64,000 nucleotides of DNA, from NCBI GenBank assembly GCA_946902875.1, contig OX336339.1:21731349-21795348 (forward strand). Reading direction: 5' to 3'. The translations under genes were made by a program, and so were the position numbers. The notes beneath the pieces were generated by a model. The model ran no database searches and was not told the origin of the DNA. It saw only the letters and a program-made list of their open reading frames with translations. The DNA is from Nematopogon swammerdamellus. Lineage: Eukaryota > Arthropoda > Insecta > Lepidoptera > Adelidae. Positions within the stretch are counted from its first letter, which is position 1. Each line of letters begins with the position of its first letter. Shown in pieces: positions 23,331 through 34,739 of the stretch.

Positions 23331-25504
23331 ATGCGACGAGTGTATCGAGCATACAGACCCTGCGAGTTTCGGAGACGGATGGCTCGGCGCTGTATCGACC
23401 TGCCTGCTTAATGCCAAGCATAATATTATACGAGAATATTAGATTATCACTAGATTGTTTCTCTATCTCGCGTGCCATCTGAATGTGAAATCACATTTCT
23501 GCATAATTGGGGAAGACGAGTCACGAAAAGCGTATCTTGAAATTTATGAATCTCATAAAATATTGAAATAATTTACAAAAATAATCAAGAAAGGATATAA
23601 GACAAAGACGAATATAAAATATGGCAAGACAAACATACACTAAAGGAAGACGAATGATTAATTTGGGAAAATGAATGTGTAGCCATAAAGATGACTAAGG
23701 ACAATAAGCTAAGATGAAGAGGCAAAAAGGGGAAGATGAATATATATCTACAAGCTGTGCCCGCGGCTCCGCCCGCTCTCATATTTCACTTCACTGCTAA
23801 CCTCATAAGCCATTTAGCGTGATAGTAAGTAGCCTATAGTTGATGGGAAGAATCAAGCTATCCGTAGAATTTTTTTTTATTAAAATCGGTTCAGTGGTTC
23901 TCGAGTTATAAGCGGACAGACAGACAGACAGAAAGCAGACGTTGGATTTTATTATAGGTAAGGAAGGATATTAAAAAAAGACAAAGTTACGACAAGAGAA
24001 GAGTAAGGAACAACAATCGATAAGGGAAGAAAATGGTTTCATTCTATAGAGGAAGAACATGGTTAAATGCCCGTAAGGTGCCAGAATACACTTTGGAACC
24101 GGTATCGATTTGCATAAATAGCTTTCGATTTATACTGGGTCCGAATAACTTAAACATACTGGCCTGACTATTGATGGACGGTCGCTCTAGGTATGGCCAG
24201 AAAGTGGATCAGAAAAATATGAACTATACATAAATGATTCTTAAAAATGGGGCATATAAAAGGAAGGATCAATCTAAACCAAAACATATTGAAGTCGGAT
24301 TGAGAGGGGCAAATATTGTAAGTGATTTATTTTTATTACGATGTATTCCGATAAACAGACAAATATGGTTATTAAATACGAGTATCATAGAATATGCTTT
24401 TAATGTATTTATAATATATCTGGTTTCATAGATTTTTTTACATTAAAATAGATCACATACCAGCACGTGACACTGTATGTTTAAACATGGACAACCCTGA
24501 TCCTTGTTACATTTATTAATTTGCAATCCATAGTTGCTAAACATAAGAGTCTAACCACATTAGTTTGTTCTGGTTTATCAATAACTAAATTTGAACCTAC
24601 GTAGCTTTGAGTTAATCCAATATTTAAATTTTTTTTACGTTTTACGGGTATTTATTGTACTTCTTTGTAGAGAAAGTGAATATTGTAATGTAAGTTAAAT
24701 GCATTGCATTGCTGTATTGTCCAGCTTGAAGTTCAAGTGTTTCAAGAGCCTTGATTAGGTAGAAAAGGTCACCTTTCTCCAGCTTTTATTACACGGTTGA
24801 AAGCACTTTAGAGAAACGTTGTAGATACACTTGAAGTGAATGGGAAGAGTTTCTTACTCAACAGTTTTGACAATGTATATTGCGCAACGATAGAGTTTGG
24901 TGAATATTGACGTTACAGAAGGTATGCACATAAATACAAATAATTAAAATTGGTTACATTGAATTAGTTTGACCGATCTATTAATTGCATATGTATTAAT
25001 TAACTATTTAATTAATATGCTTGTCAAGGCCTGGGTGCATACTTTATTAGTCAAGATCGATTGATAAATAAACAGATTTGTGAAAAAAATCGTCGTCAAT
25101 ACCAAATGAGGTGGTAAACGTGTTTTTTTTTTTTGGGTCAAGTATAAACTTTGCAGCTGTGGTAATATAGCAATGCAAATCAAAATATGCATGCACTTGC
25201 ACACAAACCTTGAAATTAATTATTTATATGCTAATGATCTGCTTACTCTGCATACTCTCTTTGCATATTTGCTTTCTTGGATGGCAAATATATTTTAAGT
25301 TGATAAGCATTGATGCAAATGCAAAAGTAAAGATAAATATTATTCTCTGGCCAGGATTTGAACTCTGGTTCTCTGGCACGAGCCACCAACTTTGCACAAT
25401 GACACGTAGCGCTGGTGGTACGTGTCAGAGACAGTTTAAAATCCTGACCGGGTACGATTTTTCTTTTTATGTTGACCTTTGCATTTATAATAAAAAAATA
25501 TGTA
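23331..25504. other. Intron 3 sequence
   Basis: Contains a Helitron-like end (23755-23965: AAGCTGTGCCCGCGGCTCCG ... TTTTATTATAGGTAAGGAAG, minus orientation) and a minus-strand tRNA-like B box (GAGTTCAAATCCTGG) at 25350-25370. Otherwise AT-rich with no gene seen. Confidence 0.4.
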
Positions 25505-25700
25505 GTAGTCTGAGACAAAGGGGCCAGAGCATATGCTCCGACCAGCCAATATCACCTCCAAGAAGCTACCATAGCCGAGACTTCCCTTTGGATTGCTGGA
25601 TATAGGTACGAACGAAAGAAGAACACATCCAAGGCTACGTATATGATATGCGACCATCTTACGTCCAGTACTGTGGTATAAACCCAGTGGTGCAGTGCAG
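25505..25700 (-). mobile_element. SINE family 2 body, degenerate
   Basis: GGGGCCAGAGCATATGCTCC, GACCAGCCAATATCACCTCC, GAAGAACACATCC, GACCATCTTACGTCCAGTAC. Followed by a short palindrome (25679-25722, AAACCCAGTGGTGCAGTGCA / TGCACCACTGGGTTT). Confidence 0.6.
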
Positions 25701-25977
25701 CCCACACTGCACCACTGGGTTTATACATAGGTAGGTATGTGTTTATACATAATATGTTGGGACCACCGGCAAAGGAAGGGGCATACAGTTGTAAACCAGT
25801 TCCGAACAGTGGAGCTTATAATAAATAAAATTTCTAATCATTTTAAACGACATACCTATGTACGTGCTGAAGAGAACTATGACCGTAATCGCCATGATTT
25901 GTTTTGTGTTTTATTTATGTTCAATTATGTTTTTAATTGTTATCGTTCGAAAATAATTTAAAACGTTATTTCCGCAG

Positions 25978-26130
25978 ATCTGCATGGCGCTATCGGCATT
26001 GTACCACACGTTCTCGTGCCGCTCCGAGGACGACTACAACCACTTCCTCATGTACGATCTGTTCGGCATCGCGCTCTCGCTTCTCGCCATATACACCTCG
26101 GGGGTCTACTACGCCTTCTGGTGTCACAGC
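25978..26130 (+). CDS. PAQR3: PAQR3-like, exon 4 (end of TM2, histidine motif, TM3)
   Basis: Acceptor ATTTCCGCAG|ATC and donor CACAGC|GTGAGT. 153 bp, phase 0-0. It encodes ICMALSALYHTFSCRSEDDY and NHFLMYDLFGIALSLLAIY, then TSGVYYAFWCHS. The S-A-L-Y-H histidine is one of three zinc ligands in PAQR structures. YDLFGI and SGVYYAF match the TM3 region of PAQR3. Confidence 0.93.
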
Positions 26131-26280
26131 GTGAGTGTAATATTCTTAACCTGTTCAACATGCCCTGCGAAGTATCTTGTCGGTTCATCTTCGTGAGTGT
26201 AAGTGAACCGGATAAATCAAATTGTGATAAGGTTCGAGTGCAGTCTAACTGCCATATGAATGATCAATGAACAATAGTAT

Positions 26281-26475
26281 TTAGGAGTTCTTTATTGAAC
26301 ACCAATTTATACAAATTAGGCACAATAGGTGAGCTTAATGCCGTCAGTCATTCTATTCTAACTAACCTTTGGAATGTGGGAAAAGTATCAGGCGAACAAG
26401 AATAGTTTGTGGCAATGTATTAAGCAGTAGCTAAAGCAATATGATTAACTACAAACTAATACTAATACTTAATAA
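26281..26475. repeat. Interspersed repeat (family C)
   Basis: TTTATTGAACACCAATTTAT, GAGCTTAATGCCG, CATTCTATTCTAACTAACCT, AGTTTGTGGCAATGT. Second copy at 51593-51800. Confidence 0.65.
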
Positions 26476-27127
26476 ATATTTTAATAACTATACAGAAATA
26501 CCTTGTTTAAAACGTTTAAAATGTGAACGTGAGACAGGTTTCTGCGGTTTAGGAATGTTTTTGAACTCTACGCGCTTTGTGGTAAAGGTTAGTTTGTAAA
26601 GAATTGCGTATGGCATTATGCTCGCCTTTTGTGTTCCATGTTTTATGTTGTGCAATAAATAAAGTAGTTATATTTTGATTGGATTTGATTAGATCTATTG
26701 TGCCCACTGACTAGACAGTGGTCGGTGAATGTGCCATTTCAGTTTCCAATAGTAACAAAGTTTATCCAAGCCAAGAGGACATTGCTGCAACCTCTATTCA
26801 ATCAATACTAATAAATAATTTTTGTTTTCTTCATTAGAGAAAATGCAAAGTCGAAATAGGTTCAATATTGAATCGTGCAAGTTGACTGAACGCAGGAATA
26901 TGCGACATACCTACTAGAAAAATGCAAGCAACGCACAGAGGGGTATTTGTCTATTTTAACTGGCCAAAATTAGTTTTGTGTGATTATGGATTCAAAATAA
27001 TGAGTTTCATGTATTTAAAGTCTAAACTAATGAAATTACATATTAAGTAGTGTAAAAATCTTTATTACGTAAAAAAAAAATCAACAATTTATTTGCGATC
27101 CCATAATATCGTACATCTCTGCGAATT

Positions 27128-27500
27128 TTGATAGACATGACATGCATTTGTTACGGAACCCTACATTCATTTTGAAATAAATGTTAAATTTAGTAGAACG
27201 GACAGACATGCATTTGTTACGGAACCCTACATTCATTTTGCAGAACTTAGTAGAATGGACAGACATAAACGTGTTACGGAACCCTTCTTTTATTATAAAA
27301 TAACCGTCGGAGGACCTTGGTTGAAAATTGTAAAATTTAGTAGAACGGACAGACATGCATTTGTTACGGAACCCTACATTCATTTTGAAATAAATGTTAA
27401 ATTTAGTAGAACGGACAGACATGTATTTGTTACGGAACCCTACATTAATTTTGCAGAACTTAGTAGAATGGACAGACATAAACGTGTTACGGAACCCTAC
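27128..27500. repeat. Composite tandem repeat (GTTACGGAACCCTAC words)
   Basis: Six occurrences of GTTACGGAACCC, alternating with TTAGTAGAACGGACAGACAT and ATTTTGAAATAAATGTTAAA. Larger blocks (about 67 and 135 bp) repeat in the same order. The open minus frame across it (27081-27479) is a by-product of the repeat. Confidence 0.75.
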
Positions 27501-27529
27501 TTAACAGTTGCACTCCGGGAGTGCCGGTA

Positions 27530-27720
27530 GATCCCGTGCCACTCGTAACTTGACCCTTAATGCAATGACTTAAGGTTACATTTCGCTTTTCGAGATCTAA
27601 CAATGACGCGATGACGCGAACAGAATTGATCCCGTGCCACTGTAACTTAACCCTTAATGCAATGAATTAAGGTTACATTTCGCTTTTCGAGATCTGACGA
27701 GGACGCGATGACGCCAGTTT
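27530..27720. repeat. Two-copy tandem repeat, about 97 bp
   Basis: GATCCCGTGCCACT, AACCCTTAATGCAATGA, TTAAGGTTACATTTCGCTTT and TCGAGATCT occur twice in order with few differences. Confidence 0.75.
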
Positions 27721-28404
27721 AAAATTTTTTACCCAAGCGCCGCTAAAGAAGTTTTCACTTCAAAAATATAAATGAAACATTAAGTTTATCTGTGAATTAT
27801 CACGAGTGCGACTTTAAAGTTTTAAATTATATAATTATATTACTTCCGCAAAAATCGCACTCCGGTTATTAGGTATTTAACAAGGGTAATAGTACTACTT
27901 TTTATTGATATATGAATAGACACCCAGAAGTACCCAGAAGTATAACAAAAACCTTAGAATTCCTTTTAAATAAATGAAAATTTAACACAATAAACCTTCT
28001 GTAATCATTGTACTGCCAAATTGTTTTAATGTATTGCAATTTAATTAAAAATAACTAATACACATTCGTAAATACCTGCTTTGCAACTGTCCATCTTTAT
28101 GTTTTTTTTTCCACACTCAACAAACTAAGATAGGCCCATTAAACTCTTAACACTCTGATAGCAAAACGATAAACATTACGTGCGCAGGCACCGACATCAA
28201 TATTGCACACTAAGTGGCGGGCGGGATAAGAGGTGCAGGGTGGCGGTAAGTGTCAAATGTCGTTGTTTGGTTTGTGGAGAATAGGTTATGTGATACAATG
28301 CTGAATAGGAACAGTTTGATGAAATTGAATATTGGCCAGTTAAAATAGACAAATACCCGTATGTGCAACGGTTCGAAAATTTGAAGAAATATTTCGGCGG
28401 CCCG

Positions 28405-28470
28405 GTAGCGAATTGGTAACGCGCTGGCAGCTCAAGCCGGAGTTCCAGGTTCGATTCCTGGTCGGGACGT
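28405..28470 (+). other. tRNA-like segment (not a functional tRNA)
   Basis: T arm CCAGG-TTCGATT-CCTGG, D-stem GCG/CGC and an anticodon stem CTGGC/GCCGG can form, but the anticodon loop AGCTCAA lacks U33 and the acceptor stem has a mismatch. It sits in the right arm of the 26828-28525 structure and is best seen as a tRNA-derived SINE head or tRNA pseudogene. Confidence 0.5.
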
Positions 28471-28605
28471 ATTTTTTCTCTTCATTTTCGACTTTGCATT
28501 TTATCTAATGAAGAAATATAAAAAGCGAGTACATGCTTAGTACTAACATATAAAAATGAAAAAAATAAAAACATAATACTAATAAACTAATAAATAAGTC
28601 TGTAA

Positions 28606-29424
28606 AGCCTAGTTCACATTAGTAGAGTTAGCGGTAGAGTGGACTACCTACTATTTTTCCCTACTAACCCTACTCTACAGTTTTCGGTAGAGTAGCCGTC
28701 CACACGCAAAAGTAGGGTGGTAGAGTAGAGCAGGCAGTGTAAGATAAAAACACTACAATGAGCATCCCCTCCCGTCGTTCTGCAGTTAGAAACTCTTTAA
28801 TAAATCTTTCTGGTGTTTTGCTGGGGGAAGTTACTTTAGCTCTCGAAGAAGAACAGAACAAAAGGAAACAAATATGGACTTGTAACTCGAGGTTGTATCA
28901 AAAGAAGAAAAACGCATGGAGCGTCTGCACTCCTTTTGAGAGAACTCGCTGAATAAACAATACATTATAATAATATATTAGGTAAGGTAGGTAGATTCCC
29001 GAAAAAAATTGCCGGCGCGCACGCAGGTGCGCGAGGGCGAGCTGTGTTGTCGGCTGGGCACGGCGAGCTACTATTTAGTCAAAACGTGTCCACACGCGGG
29101 CGAGTGGCCGGTAGAGTAGAGTATGCGGGTGGTGGGGGAAAAAAGTAGTAGAGCTACTCTACAACCGTGCTATCCATATCCACTCTACTCTACCAAATTC
29201 TAGTACTCTACTCTACCGATTGCGTCTACATTGGTAGAGTGAGGGGGCTATTTGGATTTATTTTTTTTATTTTTATGTAATCCGATATGGGTGGCTGAGT
29301 CGGAGGGGCCAAAGCACATGCTCTAACCAGCCAATATCACCTCCGAGTGACTCTCGAGTAGTGACGTCGAGGGCGTACTCGCCCTACTAACTCTACCGCT
29401 AACTCTACTAATGTGAACTGGGCT
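28606..29424. mobile_element. Harbinger-derived non-autonomous element with transposase relic
   Basis: 35-bp inverted ends (AGCCTAGTTCACATTAGTAG / CTACTAATGTGAACTGGGCT plus GAGTTAGCGGTAGAG), flanked by TAA on both sides. Inside, 28758-28951 encodes LEEEQNKRKQIWTCNSRLYQ and, one frame over, GASALLLRELAE, resembling the N-terminal part of PIF/Harbinger transposases (W-x-x-x-W/L...GAS-x-LLREL). A SINE fragment is nested at 29275-29345. GTAGAG/CTCTAC words are repeated throughout. Confidence 0.7.
28758..28952 (+). pseudogene. Relic of a Harbinger-type transposase N terminus
   Basis: A 64-codon frame starting MSIPSRRSAVRNSLINLSGV; the conserved GASALLLRELAE lies in a neighbouring frame (28918-28955), so the copy is frameshifted and lacks the DDE domain. 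Assignment is by pattern memory and by the TAA-flanked TIRs around it. Confidence 0.45.
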
Positions 29425-29933
29425 TAAGGGATGGTCATGGAGTAAGTTACTTTGTTTTATGAGATACTCCGTTTGTAGACTCTATGTATGTATGTATGCT
29501 ACTAAAACTAAATTGACGATTTTTAGAAATATTTTAGCTGTATGTATGAATATTCCTCCATAACTCTTAAACCGATCATCCGAATTCGATGAAACTTAGT
29601 ACAAGCACATTTAACTATACGTGATGGTATACAGACTAGACATTCAGGGAATTGGACCAAATGTTGTCGAGACATTAAGGGAATTGGACGAAGTAGACAG
29701 GATGGTCATTCGGGGAAATAGACCATAAGGGCCGAACCGGTATAGGCTAAATAATATTCAGTTTGGTTACGCTAAGATGTGGCTCTCATACAAACGCAAT
29801 TGTTCCGCGCGCCGAAATAATGGTAACGCAGGAACGCAGCTCGGCCCTCTTTCTTACTTACTTACCTACATATTTACTTTTTTCTTTTAAAATACGAATT
29901 TCACGCGTGCGAAGCCGCGAGAAAAACTAGTAC
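29425..29933 (+). repeat. Helitron-like repeat (family A), partly rearranged
   Basis: AAGGGATGGTCATGGAGTAA at the left and CACGCGTGCGAAGCCGCGAG, AACTAGT at the right. An unrelated segment (about 29625-29745, GGGAATTGGACCAAATGTTG) interrupts it. Confidence 0.5.
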
Positions 29934-30002
29934 TTCATATTATATTACTTACGGAACCAGTCAATTTTGAACTTTTGTGAACAATTTAACAGCCCTTACG
30001 AG

Positions 30003-30290
30003 CTTGCATAAAGAAACCACAGTCAGTCAGCGTGTAAGCGTCCACTGCTGGACATACGCCTCTCCAATTTTCATCCAGTCCTCCCGGCCTTCAGCGATAC
30101 GGAACCACTGCTTTCCGCCGACATACTTGATGTCATCGTCCCACCTGGCGGGTGGTCTTCCCACACTCCGTTTTTCGTGTCCACGGCCGCCAGTGTAGGA
30201 CACGGTTACTCCAACGGTCATCGTCTCTTCGGCTAACGTGCCCAGCCCACTGCCACTTGAGCTTAGCCACCCGGTGTCCAATATTGACGA
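30003..30290 (-). mobile_element. RTE-type LINE C-terminal fragment
   Basis: Minus strand encodes AKLKWQWAGHVSRR-type text, WSNRVLHWRPW, then in another frame RSVGRPPARWDDDIKYVGGK and REDWMKIGEAYVQQWTLTR. A frameshift splits it. The same module is intact at 61584-61858. Confidence 0.7.
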
Positions 30291-30884
30291 CTAAAGAAAC
30301 CACATCAATACTTATTTATTACTCAATACCTAGACCCTTCTGTTGCCATTGTCACACAGCTTAGAGGTCGCATAAGTCATTTCAATAGCAATTATAGTCA
30401 GCAGGCCAAGGCAGCACTATAAAAATAGCAGATATATAATCTTCTTTCGTGCCTACCTACTCCTCTACGACTTGCTGCGTTACCCACATAACCGTTAAAC
30501 GCACGCGTAGTCTATCTGCTTAGTATGTGGAGCGCGAAGAAATTGCAGACACCAGCCAGCGCGGTCATCACCGGTCAATATCGATCACATGTCACAAAGC
30601 ATTGCGGAATTGCCACTGACCTTCCATAATGCAAAGTGATCCTGTAATTGTGCCACGTAGTTAATTTATTATTATTAAGTCTTCAAGCGTCGTATTAACG
30701 GGCTAGACAGCCTAGCAACAGTCCGCAAATCTGCTGGCATGGCACCTAACTGAGCGTGGTTTCGTCGACTGCACCATTGGTCCCTCGGCAAAGCCACCCA
30801 TGCTGGTTTACATAAAAAAATATTTAATAACTCTTGTGTCTAACGCAATAAGATCCTAAACGTCTTGTGAGATTTTTGTCGTGT

Positions 30885-31315
30885 TTTTAGAGTTCCGTAC
30901 CTATCCGTCGTACGGGGCCCTATTACTAAGCCTACGCCGTCTGTCTGTCTGTCCGTCTGTCCGTCTGTCCGTCTGTCCGTCTGTTCGAGGGGTGTCCTGT
31001 CTGTATCTCTTGAACCGTAATAGGTAGCCCGTTGAAATTTAGACAGAATATGTGTTATTTATTATGACCGATATGTATGGCGATATGATGGCGAATATTC
31101 ACGGGGCTCCCCATACAAGGAACTAAAAAGTGTATGCGCGCTATCTACAAAAAGAGTATGAAGCATTTTAACTAACAATAAATTTTAGCTAATGTGAAGC
31201 ATTTCATAAAACACGCCATAGATGGCGTGGGTGGCGCTGACCATGGCATGGCGATACGGAACCCTCGGTGCGCGAGTTCGACTCGCACTTCGCCGGTTTT
31301 TTAAGTGCCTATGTA
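30885..31315 (+). repeat. Interspersed repeat ending CGCACTT(C/G)GCCGGTTTTTT
   Basis: AGGGTTCCGTAC-type start, CTATTACTAAGCCTACGCCG, a (GTCCGTCT)n microsatellite, CTTGAACCGTAATAGGTAGC, GTGCGCGAGTTCGACTCGCA. Copies at 48430-48885 (+), 53040-53220 (-), 53545-53825 (-). Confidence 0.65.
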
Positions 31316-31672
31316 AAAACAACATTTACACAGGTGTGACGCAGGGGCAAACTCGCGCACTTGGAATATAAAAATTCGCAATAAAGCCGTTAATTAGTAC
31401 TATGCTCACAGTTAGCAACGAGATGACGCGAGACGTGTTAAAATAATATAGGTAATGATAATGAGAGTTGACTGACACCGTGTTTACACATATGAATTAC
31501 TGTCTGTGCCAACTAATTGTCTTCCTGCGTACATATTTTGTTTATTTATTTATTTAATATACTTTTATTTATTTAATATAATTTAATATTATTTAATATA
31601 CTTTTTTTTTATATAAATTATATAACTAATGGCGGACTTAATTGTATTGTACGAATGGTACTGGACGTATTG

Positions 31673-31988
31673 TACCGTGTGGGGCCGGTACTTTAAAAGA
31701 ATAGCCCCACTGCATCTCTCCCCGTGTATGTCTTAAAAGGCGACTAAGGGATATGACTCTCTTCTTATATTACTAGGTGGTAGGGTTTAACCCGCCCGGG
31801 TTGGTACCACCGCGCTGAATGAAAGGTCGGTCGAAACGGCTATGTAAATAGTTTGTGTTTTCCGTCCAGTTCAGTGTAGCAGGCACGACCGAAGGGAAGC
31901 ACTGACGTGGCACCAAGTTCACCCGGTGTTATGGGCTGACATCACGGATGTTGTAGGTGATGTAGCCAACCGTGTCAGTTTAAATAAA
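31673..31988 (+). mobile_element. SINE family 1 body with module A, no 5S-like head
   Basis: TACCGTGTGGGGCCGGTACT, then directly TACTAGGTGGTAGGGTTTAA and the usual body to poly(A). Confidence 0.8.
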
Positions 31989-32019
31989 AAAAAAAACAAA
32001 AAACCAAAAAAAAACCTTG

Positions 32020-32225
32020 GCACGGTACTTCCACCGAGTCATGCAGCAGGTGGGTCTTCGTGCCTTACTTGCCGCTTGATCGATTGAATCTTGTCCGAAT
32101 ATTTTGCGAAACGTGGTGGTCGGTATTGTGCTGTAATTTACCAGAGTTCTTGCAGCACAACACCGATTACTCTGCTTACCTCGATTCTCGGGATTCAGCG
32201 TGTGTGCTATGTATGTATGTAAAGT
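32020..32225 (-). repeat. Repeat family D, reverse copy
   Basis: TTGGCACGGTACTTCCACCG, CGTGGTGGTCGGTATTGTGC, CACAACACCGATTACTCTGC. Directly after the poly(A) of the SINE at 31673-31988. Confidence 0.65.
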
Positions 32226-33045
32226 TATTAATAAATCATTACAAAATCCGGCTCGAAGGACCAAATTTATTAATTTTTATAATATCTTTAGGAATGTTTA
32301 TAATTTAGGAATTATATCCTAACAGATCTGGAGCTGTATTTCTAACAGCTTGCTATTCAAGTACTTATAATGATTAGGTATACTATAATTCTTAAGAAAA
32401 GCCTGTCAAGGGCGAGCGAGATTTGTGCACTACAATTTTCGCATCAACCAAATATCGTACATCGTCATTCACGACATTTCACGACATTGTCCAAAATAAT
32501 GCTAAGAAGCAAGACCATTTCCGCACGTTGGTGCTACAGTTTTTGATCTATTCTACGTCTAGCTGGCCGTACGTAGGTAGCTATTTTGACGTGAATACGT
32601 CTTTAAATTTGCTTCCATAGTGTGAGCTAATCCAGAAAACTGATGATAACAAAATCGGGGGATACGGCTTGGTGTTGTAGCTTCATATCTATCATCTACA
32701 TCCAAAATTTAATTACACCACTCGATAGGTAAAGGATCAAAGAATACGTACACGTATTCACGTAAAACACACGGCCGTGTCGACGACACAGCCACACCCA
32801 GATTTTTGTTGCACGCATAGCGTGTGCGCCATCAAATGAAACCAAAATCTAAATAAGTATTTATAGCACTTGAACATTTTTTTTTGCAAAAGGTACAGCT
32901 AAACACCGTTGGCGTTCTCCCCTAACCAACCTTTGGGTTATTATGAAAAGGTGTGGATTGCCCGCAATACTCTCGGTTTTCCTCACAGAGATATAATATA
33001 CGGGGATACGTCTATGGTTTTGCTAATTTTTTTATTTTTTTTTTT
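32226..33045. other. Intron 4 sequence without recognised element
   Basis: AT-rich, no splice-flanked frame seen; only short chance frames. Confidence 0.4.
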
Positions 33046-33362
33046 TATGGAAACTGACACGGGTGGCTACATCACCTACAACATCCGTGATGTCAGCCCA
33101 TAACACCGGATGAACTTGGTGCCACGTCAGCGCTTCCCTTCGGTCGTGCCGGCTACACTGAACTGGACGGAAAACACGAACTATTTACATAGCCGTTTCG
33201 ACCGACCTTTCATTCAGTGCGGTGGTACCAACCCGGGCGGGTTAAACCCTACCACCTAGCAATATAAGAAGGGAGTCATATCCCTTAGTCGCCTTTTACG
33301 ACATACACGGGAAGAGATGCAGTGGGGCTATTCTTTTAAAGTACCGGCCCCACACGGTACAA
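33046..33362 (-). mobile_element. SINE family 1 body with module A
   Basis: Reverse copy: TTTTTATGGAAACTGACAC at the left and GTACCGGCCCCACACGGTAC at the right. It ends 31 bp before the exon 5 acceptor of the PAQR3-like gene. Confidence 0.8.
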
Positions 33363-33393
33363 AATTGCTAATATTGCTGGTGCAATGTTGCAG

Positions 33394-33582
33394 GAGCTAC
33401 GCGTGTTCTACATGTGCAGCGTGACGTTGATCTTCATCATCGCGATGGTGATGCAGGCGCCCTCGCTCTGCGTCCCGTACGCAGTCAAGACCCTCGTGTT
33501 CATCGGCTGGGCCGCGTACGGCGTACTGCCGACGCTGCACTGGACCTATACGATGGGCGGCTTTGACAACCCCATGGTGCAG
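33394..33582 (+). CDS. PAQR3: PAQR3-like, exon 5 (TM4 and TM5)
   Basis: Acceptor AATGTTGCAG|GAG and donor GTGCAG|GTGGGT. 189 bp, phase 0-0. It encodes ELRVFYMCSVTLIFIIAMVM, QAPSLCVPYAVKTLVFIGWA and AYGVLPTLHWTYTMGGFDNP, ending MVQ. YGVLPTLHW matches the YGVIPTLHW stretch of PAQR3. A SINE lies just upstream (33046-33362) and another in the following intron (33797-34169). Confidence 0.93.
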
Positions 33583-33796
33583 GTGGGTCATCCTCTTCTT
33601 CTTCTTAGGGACCGTTTACATACCAAGCAACAGCCAAGTTCGCGGCATTGTGAAAAAATCCACGCGGTCGGTCTCTGTGTAACCCTGTGGAATCCCCCCC
33701 CCCCCCCCCTGCCTTTTATGTCCACGTGGTATTTGAACGGTCCCTTACGAGTGCCCAATTATGGCGAATAGTCAGCAGGTGCTTTTATAAGTTTGG

Positions 33797-34169
33797 CAGC
33801 CTCGGTAGCTCAGTAGTGCGGTCTGTCGGCTGTTGTTAAGCAACCCTAAGCGCGGTCAGTAATTGGATGGGTGACCGCTCGACCGTTAGAGACTGACGTG
33901 GTTCGAATTCCACGTAAAACTGTAGGTTCATTCCCTTCTTACCTTACTAGGTGGTAGGGTTTATCCTGCCCGGGTTGGTACCGCCGCACTGAATGAAACG
34001 TCGGTCGAAACGGCTATGTAAGTAGTTCGTGTTTTCCGTCCAGTTCAGTGCAGCCGACATGAAATGAAGAGAAGCACTGACATTGGCTCCTAGTTCACCC
34101 GGTGTTATGGGCTGACATCACGAATGTTGTAGGTGATGTTGCCAACCGTGTCAGTTTCTATAAAAAAAA
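33797..34169 (+). mobile_element. SINE family 1 with complete 5S-like head
   Basis: GCAGCCTCGGTAGCTCAGTA, GTTAAGCAACCCTAAGCGCG, GTCAGTAATTGGATGGGTGA + CCGC, GTGGTTCGAATTCCACGT, then body and poly(A). Lies in intron 5 of the PAQR3-like gene. Confidence 0.85.
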
Positions 34170-34499
34170 AACTAACCACCCCAGTTCTCTCGTGTTACCT
34201 GTTCCAAACGTTAAAGCAGGTGTAGGTATGCAAGTAAATGTTTCCGTCAGAAAAACTCATTGATATTATAATATACCTGCAGTGCAGCAGTGCAATACGT
34301 ATTTCATTATGTGTCCGAAATATTCAAGTTTCCTTTTGCAGTACCTAGAGTATCAGTAGCCCATGGGTAAGGAGACATCAGCTAAGAATGAAAGAGCTGG
34401 CTTTAGAGTTCGCAGCAAATACAGATATAGGTAAAATAGTCCCAATGTGGACTTGATTACAGTACTGAATCTATTACTCCTCTGAACTTAAATAACTTA

Positions 34500-34634
34500 G
34501 GCCCACTTGCACCAACACAAGTTCAATATATAAACTAGTTCAACTCGTTAAACTAGCACCCGTTGTATGTGTGAACCGCGTTTAAATCCATAACTCGCTA
34601 TTTAACTCTGAACTCGTGTTGGTGCAAGACGCGC
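34500..34634. mobile_element. PIF/Harbinger-like MITE, copy 3, just upstream of the exon array
   Basis: Starts GGCCCACTTGCACCAACAC; the right end GTGTTGGTGCAAG is intact but the last bases are mutated. It is flanked by TTA on both sides (34497-34499 and 34635-34637). It ends 105 bp before TM6 exon copy 1. Confidence 0.75.
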
Positions 34635-34739
34635 TTATACCAGCTAGCTAACCTCTTGTACAAAAGGGCTGGATCCAAAGCCGGGAATGCATCAACGATA
34701 TTTCTAAACAGTGAAGTGTAAAATTAAATTTTATTGCAG

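Larger units (their letters stand above)
26828..28525. repeat. 1.7-kb structure bounded by split inverted arms
   Basis: Left arm 26828-26970 and right arm 28330-28525 share, in inverse orientation, two blocks of about 30 bp: TTCGACTTTGCATTTT...CTAATGAAGAA at the outside and GGCCAGTTAAAATAGACAAA + TACCC further in. The sequence between the two blocks differs between arms; in the right arm it holds a tRNA-like segment (28405-28470). Tandem repeats (27128-27720) fill the middle. Confidence 0.55.

Noticed and set aside
25340..25450. Minus-strand tRNA-like segment with GAGTTCAAATCCTGG
   Set aside because: No full cloverleaf found; probably an old tRNA-derived repeat.
25737..26270. Frames of 65-84 codons overlapping PAQR3 exon 4 in other frames
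   Set aside because: Shadows of the exon at 25978-26130.
27081..27479. 132-codon minus-strand frame with repeated MSVRSTKF / NVGFRNK
   Set aside because: Translates the tandem repeat; no codon-like signature or start signal.
28405..28470. Possible tRNA gene
   Set aside because: Anticodon loop lacks U33, acceptor stem has a mismatch, and it lies inside an inverted-repeat structure.
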